64,000 nucleotides of DNA from Silene latifolia (Eukaryota > Streptophyta > Magnoliopsida > Caryophyllales > Caryophyllaceae). Under the pieces are notes generated by a model. It was not told the DNA's origin. It worked only from the letters and a program-made list of their open reading frames with translations, and ran no database searches. The position numbers were made by a program, and so were the translations under genes. Shown here piece after piece: positions 45,079 through 55,843 of this stretch; the stretch's first letter is position 1, and every line of letters starts with the position of its first letter. The stretch is from assembly GCF_048544455.1 (NCBI RefSeq), contig NC_133530.1:19769748-19833747 (forward strand). Direction: 5' to 3'.

Positions 45079-45693
45079 TAGACCTGTCAAACGGGTCGGG
45101 CGGGTCGGGTCCCGGGTCGGATCATACGGGTCTGGTCAGAATACGGGGCGGGTCGAATACGGGTCGGGTCAGATACGGGTCGGGTTATACGGGTCACGGG
45201 TCGGGTTAGGGTCAGAATACGGGTCAAGAAATAATCTCTAACGTCTTTTTTAAACGATTTTTTTAATTAAAAAAATATTTTTTTAAAATGTAAATCATAT
45301 TTAAAATTAATATTTTAATCATATTCAACGTTTACATTAATTATCTTGACATAATTATTAAAATAAAGTTTTTATAATAATTATTTTATTATTAAATATC
45401 ATAAAAGTTATATAAAATTAACTTTTTAGTTGTTTTTGTAATTTTAAGTAATAAAAGAAATATTTTTTTAACTAATTTTTCAAATATAATATATAAATAT
45501 TAATATTTTAATAAAATTCTTGATTTACCTTTGACCCAACGGGTCGACCCGTTCGGGTCGGGTCTCGACCCTAAAATAACGGGTCATTTCGGGTTCGGGT
45601 CAAACGGGGCGCGGGTCGAAAAAACCGGGTTTGTAACCCTAAAAAAGCGGGTCGGGTCGGGTTTTCGGGTCGGGTCGAATTTTGACAGGTCTA
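45079..45693. mobile_element. Uninterrupted hAT copy of the same family as 8962-42879
   Basis: Ends TAGACCTGTCAAA and TTTGACAGGTCTA are perfect inverted repeats. The 8-bp TSD CTTTTATG is perfect (45071-45078 and 45694-45701). 615 bp, no coding capacity. Both arms are dense in CGGGTCGGGT or its complement. Confidence 0.9.
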
Positions 45694-45944
45694 CTTTTAT
45701 GTCATCACTGCTTTAAATCTGTTGTATCTGACCTGTCATTTTATCTATCATATATATATACTGAAATGCAAAACAAATGTATGAGACCAAAAGATGTGAG
45801 AAATTATGGAGGGGTAATGCGGATAGGAAGGGAAGAGATGGGTAAAAGATGCTAACACGGTCTTTATTTCGAGTCATTTTCCTTAAGAGTTTTGTCTCGC
45901 CACACTTGCCTTCATAGAATTTGTCAATAGCTGTAACGAGTTTA

Positions 45945-46210
45945 AACCCGACCTGAACTCGACCCGGACCAAATTGAAAACCCGAAATTCGAATGATCCA
46001 AATTTATTTAACTCTATCCGAATGTTTTATTGTCGGAAACTGGTTGTTATCCCCAAATAAGTAAATAATTTGAAAATAACCAATTAAAAAATGACCCAAG
46101 TCCGAAATGACTTGAGCTCGCCTGAATTCTTGCAAACGCGAATTGCCCAGACCCAAACCTAACCTGATTGATCCAACCTAAATTCGAACCCGAATTGACC
46201 TGAATTATAT
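45945..46210. repeat. Dispersed repeat, copy A
   Basis: Resembles 53265-53530: both have 'tgaatgttt'/'gaatgtttta', 'ccgaa.tgacttg', 'cctgaattcttgcaaac'-like and 'gacccg' blocks in the same order. Family unknown; non-coding. Confidence 0.5.
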
Positions 46211-46345
46211 AATTGCAAACGGACTACTATCCCTGAATGGTGTGTTTATTATTACGCAGTCCTTGTTGCCAAAAAAAAAATTATTATTAAGCAGTCACGG
46301 ATCGGAATTGTTGTTAGTGAAGATAGATTTGTTGATTCATTTGAT

Positions 46346-46738
46346 GGTGTGTTTGGAAATCTAGAATTGGCACTCTCAAATTTCTACCATATAGTAGACA
46401 TTTCAATTCCATCACTACTTGATTACGGTTTTTTGTGATGTAAGTTTCATTGCAATTTTTTTTATTTTTAATCGCAAATATTTTTCACCACAAGATTTAT
46501 TTTTTCCTAATAAAAAACTCAAAAAAAAAAAATTGGTGACTTTGACCCATACGTGACCCATCCAATTCCAATTCGAATTCTATGAGTTCCCAAACGCCAA
46601 TGAGAAATTGAAATCCGGAATCGAATTCCATGTGATCTCCAAACGAATTTTTGGAATTGGATTTGGAATTGAATTCAAACATTGTAGAAATCGCCAATCA
46701 TGAAAATGAAATCAATTGCGAGTATCCAAACACTACCT
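46346..46738. mobile_element. Probable MITE with GGTGTGTTTGG / CCAAACACTACC ends
   Basis: Inverted ends of about 12 bp, followed inside by paired GAATTGG/CCAATTC-type motifs. No clean TSD seen. Non-coding, 393 bp. Confidence 0.5.
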
Positions 46739-47088
46739 GAATTGAAAGTATTTTTCTAGGAAAATCAGAACGTGTTACTATGCGGTACTCAAGTTGAATA
46801 CTACCGAATATATAATCGTAAATTACTTGGCTTGATTACTCACCTCTTGCTATTGAAATTTCAAAAGAAGTAAAATCAGATATTAAAAATCCAAAAGATG
46901 TTTTTCATCGGACAGCAAACTACGATTACAGAATCCTTTCGAGTTCACCAAATTTCTGACGATAACTTTACTCCTTCCTATAAGCAGCAGCTGGCAACTA
47001 GAGTATCAGATGACTGGCAGATCCATACAATGATTTATATGAAAACGGTTTTGAGCAAACCTCGAAGAACAGAACATAAACCAGACTT

Positions 47089-50000
47089 TTACTCTACTTC
47101 ACCCAAGTAATCATCAATTTCGGAAGGAGTAAGTACCCTGCAATTGCAAGAAATCACAGATCAGGCAAAAGTAAATAAATAATCTGTATTCTAAACACAG
47201 TCAAGACAAGATTTGTCAACTCCTGTCAAATGGTAAATCAAATTTGAATCAGGTGGATTCGTCAGAAAGAAAAATTCCATCACATTTAAAACTCTATAGC
47301 GATTAGGATACCCGTATACAGATAGCAGCTATACACTTTGAATATTTTCAGAAATAGTCAGGTTAGTGGAATAAACTGATCAATTTGGTGACACAACCTA
47401 ACTGTTGATATCAACTAGCATAGCTTCGAAAAGAGACGAAGGGCAGTCAGCAAAAACATGTATGAGATAAAATTCTCACTGAAGGAAAATCCCCGCTCTC
47501 AGGGAGAAAAGCTGAAACAAAAAGTAGAAAAGAATACAACTTGAATTCCAACACAAACTCACGAAGCATCCACATTTGAAATAAACCGGGCAAATGGCAC
47601 GTAAATTATCAACAGGGAATAGGGTAATTGGTAGCTACATATAGCCCGTACGACTTACAAACTACCAAGTACCACTTATAGGTAGGATCGTAGGATCCTT
47701 CGAAAAACCATGATAATGTTGTTATACCTGAATTTTCTGTCAGTGCCAATGATCCCAATCTCAATATTTTTCCCCGAAATTTGGCCTTCAAAGCTACATA
47801 GTACACCAAAAACAATCAATCAGATTAAAAAATCAACTTCAGAAATCAGCTAAATGGCTTGGAGCCTTGCCAGAACTGATCAAAGCTTTTATTAAAGCAT
47901 GCTCCTGCATATTTAATTACCTACAATAACCAAATTGGTTCAAAATTGGAGACACATTTCAATGTTGAAATTGTAAGAAAATTCACTTGTAAGTACAAAT
48001 CGTTGGGAAGATTAGCAACAGGAATTGGACAAGGTCTAGGTAAAAGATGATGCTACTGACAAGGAGAAAGCCAGATATTGGGAAAGGTCAATTTTGGGTC
48101 TAGTAAATTTAGTACATGTTTCGGGTTATATTCAGGTTGGACAATTTGGGTCTACTTTGAGTCCCTCGTGTCAAGTTGTCAACTTTGCCAGAGATGTCAC
48201 ACCCTGACAATGAAGACAGCAACTACAAGACCTTGCGGCAAACAAAGTACAAAAATACGGGGTTCAGGAAGGACGAAGGTTGTTTCATACCCTTCCTTCA
48301 ACGTTAATATAGCCGTGTGGACAGCATCATCGAGTTCCATGTCTTCAGTGTACCTGTATTCATTTACAGTATTCATGTAATTAGCGCTTTAAACGCACAA
48401 CCAATAACACTTAAAGGGATGACGAAGACTAAAAGAGATGATGATGATGTTGCAACAAATCATCTGGAGTTCTGGACAAGTAATCAATACATGGACCTTG
48501 GTAGTGACAATTTTATATGATCGTCCAGACTTGGCAAAGGTTTTTCAGCTATCAAGAAGTTAAATGTAGAACTTCTAATCCACACAAAGTGGACGCTTCT
48601 AGACGTTACAGCTGGGGAAGGTTTAATACTTTAATAGGTCATACAAATCAATCTGTCAAATTAATTAACATTCTCTAAAGTAAATTGAAGTATAATAATT
48701 CCAGTTAACTCGGGTATAAATATGACTCGGGAAAAAAATTTGCAACAAACCATTAATTTCCAATTTATGAAAGGGGGCCGGAAAGCCTGGAAAAAATCAA
48801 TATAGAGCATAAGGAGCGTATCATAGGTGATGTAATTTGCCAACCACAAAGTAGTTCGTCAGTTCTTCCAACAGAAAAAGCGACGTTCCCTTGTCTAGTG
48901 TGTTAGCATAAACCTAACTATCCTGTTGAAATATCACGACTCCTGGAACTCTCACGCTGGAAGTTGTGAGTGCATTGTAGAATGTAGATGAAGTTGATTT
49001 CGAGCAGGTGAATCAAGTCTCCAAAACCAATTTGAGTAAAAAAAAAGGCTAATTTTTTTAAAAGGGCGCTTTATCAGGTGATTCAACAGATCCTCGGGCT
49101 TACCTCTTCTCAAGAAATGTTTTCGCATTTGATACATTTTTGCCCATAGCTGACGCCTTCCATGAGAAGTATGAACCAGAAGGGTCAACCTGAAACAGCA
49201 TCCAAAAAAGTGTTTAATAGTGTAGAGTGAATGCACTATTTGCACAAAATCTTCATACACTAATACTTTAGCATCTTGGAGAAGTAAATGTTCATAAACA
49301 GATGTGGAGTACATCAAAAGGTCATGTAAACCACATCAATATCATATTATCTTAACCCTCCACGAAAAAAAAACATGTTGTCCGTTATTTGGCAACAAGT
49401 GTACAAACAAGAATCATTTAAACTGATGTGTTGAAATACAATTCAAATTTAGATGCGGTCGTTCTGCTGCACTTTAGACAGAACATCTTGAACTCTTTAA
49501 AATTGCATATAGCAGCCATATAAAGTGACAATTATCTGTGGTTGAAGCAACCTTCAGTTCAGATAGGAGGGGATATCACATTGCCAGGTTTGAAATCACA
49601 ACTGACGTACCTGGTACAGCTGAGGACCATTGTCATCAAATCCAGCGATCAGAAGAGAAACTCCAAAGGGTCGTACACCTCTACATAGTGAAAAAAAATA
49701 ATAAGAAAACTGACATTTTCTTAACAAGTAATAGAGTACAGTATATTGAATATAGGGACGCCAGAGGAGGTGATGACCATTACAAAATAGCAACTGGTGA
49801 TGCCGACATACAAAGAAGAACAAAAAGATTAAGCTCTCATACTACAACGAGTAATCATATATTCATATCTATAAAGAGAAGAAAGGTTTAGCTAATTTGA
49901 GAAAGGAGCACTTGACTCCAACTATACGACAACCTATTTCTTGACTTTACAGCATACTGTGCAGTGTGCACCTAAAACTCCAAGGGTGTGTTTGGATACC

Positions 50001-53000
50001 ATTTTAGGAGGGAAAGGGAGGGGAGGGGGAGTGAGGGGAAGGAAAGGTAGGGGAGGGGAGGGGAGGGAAAATAAATTATGGTTGTTTGGATAACAAAAAT
50101 GATGAGAGGGTGATGGAAGGGGAGGAAGAGGGAGATGGTAGAGTGGATGGAGAATGATGATGAAAGGAGAGTCAAAAAAAAATTTCCTTCCAAATCTTGC
50201 CAATGATGGAAAGATTTTAGTTTGGTCTAAAGGAGGGAAATTAAATCCTCTCATTCCCCTCCCCTTCGATTTCCCTCCTTCCAAATATTGTAACCAAACA
50301 AAGGAAATTAAACCCCTCCCTTTCCCTTCCCCTCCCTTTCCCTCTAATTCTCTCAATCCAAACACACCCTAAAAGGAAAATATCATTTCATTCCATACGA
50401 AAAGAAATTACAATTTGCAAAGTCTATCACACTAGAATGTACACCAAGACTATCCTGTCAAGTGTCAAGACAGGTTTACACAGCTAAAATTCTAAGAACA
50501 CAAGTGCTTCACAATCTCATCATGAACAATTTTTGGTGCAGAATGAGAAGAATAAACTGATTTGGCAGGGGTTATAAGAAGATTACATGACTAAATCGCT
50601 ATCAAAAAATCAGATATGAGCTGAAATATAGTAGAACATAAGGGCGAGGGTTGACTAAAAAACAAAGGTCGGCCGCGAGATATAATCAGAGAGGGCAAGC
50701 AAGTACAATGCTGAATGAATTGTGACAATCAAACTCACATGTAAGAATAGAAGTTATGAAAACAAGGCTAGTTACTAGAAATTATCAGGCATCAGTATAC
50801 TCTTTTGCATAGTCATATTTGAATAAATTGTAGTAACGATACTACAGTTTGATCATACCCTGATTGAGTGAACTCTTGCATGACTGCTGCAGTTTCCCTA
50901 ACAAGCTGTGTAACAGGGATCGGTTCCTAAAACACAATTTGCAGATATTAGTGCATTGCTAGACTTAGTAGTCCAGAAGGCATATGCTGCTCATTGACAG
51001 GCAAATCATTCACCCTTTTGGGGGATTCAGTCGAATATTCAAGAACTCAAGAAGCATTAAGGTGCAGACAATCGGATAGTAGTACAGAAAAATTGGCTAC
51101 AAGCAGTCAAGCATCATAACACTATCTTACCACTATAATTATTTGAGGTCCAGACAACCGGGTATGGAGTACAAAAAAGCTATTGACACAATGTAAAAGC
51201 CCAAGAGAAACAACTCGGACATCGAAGAATGCAACAGATTCCAATTACAAGTTGAAATACCTAATGAAAGCCCAAGGCTAATTTCCAGAAGAACTGTAAA
51301 AACAGGTGTATGAGAGTTACCTTGTATAGCTTGTAATACTGTTCAGCCTGCTTTCTGCTCTTACGGACAAGAACACGAGAATCAGGACCCATGCCACTGT
51401 AAAAACGAAAAGGAACAGCAGAAAAATGAATCAGAAGAGGAATAGTTAAGATTTTCAATTAGTAGAAGAATGCATTTATCTAAAACATTCCTACTTCAAA
51501 CAGATGGAAGTACTGCAACGCTGTTGATGTATTGCTGTTAGGAGCTCACTCAGCTCAGATCATCTAATGTGAGCAAAACCCCGACAGTAGAGGTAGTAAT
51601 GAAAAACAAAATACAGGAATAATCTGGAAAACCAGCTGCAAAGTATTTGCTTTGAAAATCGCAGAAACTCTGAAGTAGCTGCAGTAACTCATAAACAGCA
51701 TAAGATGCTAACCTGTAAACGACTCCGATATTAGACGTCAAAAGTTGGATCTTTTGGACCTACAGCAAAGAAAAATCAAAACATGTTGATGAATTTTATA
51801 AGACACAGCTGTCACATTGATAATGCCACTGCTGAAAAAACGAATTTAGGGTCACGAGGTCTTCGCCTTTGGAATTAAGATCAGAGGCTAAGTTATTATT
51901 GATTTATTTTTCTTTGGTTTTTTTTTTCTCACTTCTAGTAGCTATCAAATCTAGGCCACGTTAGGAGTGAAGCGGCTGTCTCAGATCGAGATTCATGTAG
52001 CGATAAAAAGACTAACAGACTAACGGTGCGAGATAGTGATACGTGTGATAGAGCGGGGTACAGATAAAATGTACCCACTAGCACATCCTTAGCAAACATT
52101 TAGTGTAAGCAATGACAAACTCTAACCCCCAAACAATCAAACAAATAACATCCATATCAAATATCCATCTCCATATCAAATATCTATCTACAAGAGTCTG
52201 TCATTGACGGTGCATAATTCACGTCAGCCAACCTTAAATCATTCGCTTAGAGATTAAGCATCTCTTGTTACTGTTGCATATCCAAAATTATCAAATACTC
52301 CCGTCCCCAATCACTTGTTTAACTTTGATTAAGATAAACCTCACAAACAATCCAAAACATAAACAAATGATTGGGACAGAGGAAGTATCTATCTGTCTAT
52401 GAAAACCCATCATTGAGAAATGACAACCGATCTCAAATCATTCAGTAACGGGATTAAGAATCTATCTCGTGTTTTTAATGAAACATACATGATATCCACA
52501 ATTCCAAATTAAAACAAAAGCACATGTAACTCCCAAGTACTATCCACCCTAAAACTACCAATGCAGCATAAAATTAAAGCAAATTCAAGTAATAAGAACT
52601 CTCACAGATGCTTCATCAACGAGGATCGAAGGCAACTTCTTTTCGGTAGCAATAACAACGCCATTAGCAGCTGCAATAACCCCAACACAAACATACACAT
52701 ATTCAATTACTTTGATTAATTGCTTCTTCAATGTTCCACACACATGATTCAAAATCAAACTCGCTCCGTCCCAATCATTTATTTAGCTATGATTAAAACA
52801 AATGATTAAGACGGAAAGCGTAAAGGAGGTACCTTTAATACCGAGAGAGGTTTGACCAGAGCCAACAGCAGTCAAAGCATGTTCGATCTGAACTAGTTTA
52901 CCTGACGGGCTTTTTTTTTTTTTTTGCAACAGAAAACAAAGAACAAACAATGAGAAGAAAAATAATGATGCGGGATATTTCCGTCTTAACCACTAGACTT

Positions 53001-53074
53001 AAGACGTATTTGGTTATAAAGAAAGAAGAGTACCTGAAAGTTGTAAGAGAGAAAGAGTACTGACTGTCTCCCAT
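47089..53074 (-). CDS. PAB1: 20S proteasome subunit alpha type-2
   Basis: Eleven exons on the minus strand in consistent phase: 53034-53074, 52833-52909, 52606-52670, 51713-51759, 51321-51396, 50859-50926, 49611-49680, 49104-49189, 48291-48353, 47728-47793, 47089-47137. They sum to 708 nt, or 235 aa and stop, the usual length for plant PAB proteins. The product is one of seven subunits of the alpha ring that gates the 20S core. The alpha-subunit N-terminal signature ([20 protein letters not shown]) starts at residue 6. Other clear matches are [52 protein letters not shown] and the end [10 protein letters not shown]. Alpha subunits are non-catalytic. The exon 2 acceptor is preceded by a long A run (complement of 52911-52925). 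Introns hold three MITEs. The gene looks functional. Confidence 0.95.
49983..50370. mobile_element. MITE in intron 6 of the proteasome gene
   Basis: Perfect inverted ends AGGGTGTGTTTGGAT and ATCCAAACACACCCT enclose 388 bp, purine-rich (GGGAGGGGA) in the left arm and pyrimidine-rich in the right. No certain TSD. Confidence 0.7.
52298..52385. mobile_element. Tiny Stowaway-like MITE in intron 3 of the proteasome gene
   Basis: CTCCCGTCCCCAATCA at the left and TGATTGGGACAGAGGAAG at the right are imperfect inverted repeats bounded by TA. 88 bp. Confidence 0.65.
52768..52820. mobile_element. Remnant Stowaway-like MITE in intron 2 of the proteasome gene
   Basis: CGCTCCGTCCCAATCATTTA and AAATGATTAAGACGGAAAGCG are inverted and almost abut, leaving a short hairpin. 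Confidence 0.5.
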
Positions 53075-53264
53075 GGCGGAATTATAGGACTGATGAATGC
53101 AATTGTACTATAAGTGTATGACAGTTTGCAGCAATTTCTGAGATCGTGAGAGTTAAAAAAGGCGAATTGTCTTGTGCAGCACGAAATACTGAAATTAAAG
53201 AAGATTAATTTTGTTGGTGAAAAAGTAGAGATTCGGAATTGGACCTTATATAGATCTCAATAAA

Positions 53265-53530
53265 ATTGACCCGGCTCGAATAGCTGAATAACCAGACTCG
53301 CACTTAAATTGAGGATTCGAATTAGACCCGAGCTCTTAATTGACTTCATTTTATTCAATCCGAGCTGAATGTTTATTATCGCGTATTTTTGACCGTTATT
53401 CCTGAATAAGTTGATAACAACTCACCTGTAAATGGCCCGAAACCCGAAGTGACTTGGCTTGAATTCTTACAAACCAGAATAATGTGAACTGAGTTAAGCC
53501 GATTCAAACCCGACTCGATTGACCCGTTTG
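53265..53530. repeat. Dispersed repeat, copy B, upstream of the proteasome gene
   Basis: Related to 45945-46210. It lies about 190 bp upstream of the proteasome start codon and may overlap its promoter. Confidence 0.5.
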
Positions 53531-53887
53531 CCTAGTCTAGTTTTACTGTATTTAGGGTGAGTCAGTCATTTTAGGTCATGTTTGAATTCGATAAGTTAGG
53601 ATTCAAGTCGTTTACGTAATTTTTGTTTAGCTAGTCTTTCTTAAGATAAGATGACATAGATATGTCACCCTACTTCAATAAATGAAACAAGTTTTTTTGC
53701 TAGTTCTTAATTTGGTTTTACCCCATTTATATATTTGGCTCATTTTAAGTTTAAAACGGATATTCCACGTTTTAAAAAGAATTTGTAATGTTTGTGTTTG
53801 GGCTACATTAGTCATTTGGTTGGGTCTAGATATTATTGAATGTGAGGGCAGATGTTGCTTTGGGCCCAATAAAGCTTGAGTTCGAAA

Positions 53888-53990
53888 GGATCCATGTGGG
53901 TTATGAGTTTATGACTCATGTATGGGTTTGATTTATTTGTCCAGGTACAGGTTGGGCCAAGGATCCATGTCGGTTATGAGTTTATGACTC
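53888..53990 (+). repeat. Direct repeat pair of 31 bp
   Basis: Two copies of 'ggatccatgt.ggttatgag' continuing 'tttatgactc' lie at 53888-53918 and 53960-53990. The second directly precedes the Harbinger TSD. Confidence 0.75.
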
Positions 53991-54371
53991 TTAGGCCCTG
54001 TTCTTTTGGACTTAAAGTCACTCTCTTTAAGTTAAGTTCAGCAAAATTAAGTTAAGTTCAGCAAAATTAAGTTAAGTTCAGAAAAGTTCAGCTCTCATAA
54101 GTTAAGTTAAGTTCAAAAAAGTTCAGCAAAATTAAGTTCAGAAAAGTTATGCAAAATTATAAGTTTCATAATATTGACGAGTTTAAAAAAAAATACGGTT
54201 TTCGTTCAAATCGATTGTATAAACAGTCCGAAATTAATTATTATTCTGTATTTTTTTTTTAAAAAAAAGGTATTTATTTCAACTCCAAATTCTTACCTAT
54301 CCCCTAACCCACCCATTAAAACTACACAAAGGCATCAAAACTCCATAATTGTAATCACCTAAGTATAAACA

Positions 54372-54641
54372 ATGGCATTTGGTCAATTGAAAAAAAGGTG
54401 GAAGGTGTTAAAAGTTATACCTCAAATGTCACATAAGTATCAAATGTCCATTATTGTTTCTACTTTTACACTTTATAATTTTATACGGATGCACACTCTT
54501 GGGATACATGTAATACAACATGAGAACGTTCTAGGGAAAACAGATTCAGGCATGTTTGATAAAAAGCGGAAAAAAGTTATGTACAAGGTGCGAAATAACA
54601 TAGTTAAAAACATTTGGCGAGGCAATGGATTTGCTAGTTAG
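54372..54641 (+). pseudogene. C-terminal remnant of a Harbinger (DDE_4-type) transposase
   Basis: An 89-codon frame has FGQLKKRWKVLKVIPQMSHK and STFTLYNFIRMHTLG. This is the segment near the third catalytic acid and tail (LKKRW...LHNFIR) of Harbinger nucleases. The upstream DDE core is absent. Confidence 0.75.
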
Positions 54642-54863
54642 CAGTTCGTAGCTCTGATCGATCCACGGGGTGAGCTCAAATGAAGATGAAGAAAGTGACG
54701 AGGAAGATGATAATATGGAACTAGATGATTAGAAAAAAAAAAGTAATATGTGATTTACTTTTTATTTTTATGTATTACGTAATGTGAACGAACATATTAA
54801 TTTATATAAATAAAGTATTTTATTATTTTTACTTGTGTTATAAGTTATATTTCTTTATTTAAT

Positions 54864-54884
54864 TATTACTATTATTATTATTAT

Positions 54885-54922
<38 letters not shown>

Positions 54923-54936
54923 ATAGTAGTAGTATT
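54864..54936 (+). repeat. ATT/AGT trinucleotide microsatellite
   Basis: (ATT)n passes into (AGT)n, inside the Harbinger element. Confidence 0.9.
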
Positions 54937-55114
54937 AAGTGAAATTAAATTAAGTTAGTTTAAGTTCAGCAAAATTAAGTTCAGCAAAATAAAGTTTAGA
55001 AAAATTAAGTTCAGAAAAGTTCAGCAAAAGTAAGTTAAGTTCAGCAAAATTAAGTTAAGTTCAGAAAAATTAAGTTAAGTTCAACAACTTTAAGTCCAAA
55101 AGAACGGGGCCTTA

Positions 55115-55843
55115 TTTTCTTTTTCTTTTTTTTTGGTAGGTTACTTCCTCCCATTTATTAGAATCGTACCTTCTGAATAAAATGTTCACATTTTCTAAAA
55201 TTTAATAATTTTTTAAATCCAAAAAATATGTAAGTTTTTACTTTTGAATAGTACTTTTTATTACCACCCGTGTAATGTACAGGTTTCAAAACTAGTTAAT
55301 GGTATGATTCCACTGTCAAAAAAATAATAATAAATGAAATAGATTAATTCCGGTCAATGAAATGGTACTATATATGGTTTCATTCTTCGCAGATGTGCAT
55401 GTTTGGAGATGTAATACATTTAAGCCTAACATGAGCATGCACCTGATATCATGCTCTCTAGCAGGCCTATTTTCTTCAAGAATAACTCAAGGAGTAGGTC
55501 TTTCTTAAGACGGTCTTAAGTAAGAATTTGTGTAACTATTACAACTGGAAGTAAAAGTACTCATTTATTACAACTTAAAACTATAATTTCTACACACATA
55601 CTTACAGAGCCAGATTATTTATAACTAATCAGTACTTCTGGCAAAATCCTTGGTAAAAGATGGTTCTTATCAAGAGCTAGAATTTGGTATCTACATTGCT
55701 AATATATTACACAGTAAAAACCATACAATATATAGGATTGGAGGCCATGCACTCCCTGTTTCTCGGTGATCCTCTCCGGAGGTCCTGGTGTCAGAAAGAA
55801 ATGCCCTGGGTTTTTCTCGGGCAATCAACTGAAACGCATATAA
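55115..55843. other. Intergenic region 3' of SGF29
   Basis: No gene. A short inverted motif TTCTTAAGACGGTCTTAAG occurs at 55503-55521. The part near 55700-55843 probably belongs to the SGF29 3' UTR. Confidence 0.45.

Larger units (their letters stand above)
53994..55111 (+). mobile_element. PIF/Harbinger element with decayed transposase
   Basis: Inverted ends GGCCCTGTTCTTTTGGACTT and its near complement (AAGTCCAAAAGAACGGGGCC) are flanked by TTA at 53991-53993 and 55112-55114, the 3-bp Harbinger target. Both arms carry many copies of AAGTTAAGTTCAGCAAAATT. A transposase remnant is at 54372-54641. 1,118 bp, so most of the transposase is lost. Confidence 0.85.

Noticed and set aside
45079-45693. 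GGGTCGGGT arrays considered as telomeric or satellite repeat
   Set aside because: The unit is not TTTAGGG, and clear hAT ends and TSD explain the segment.
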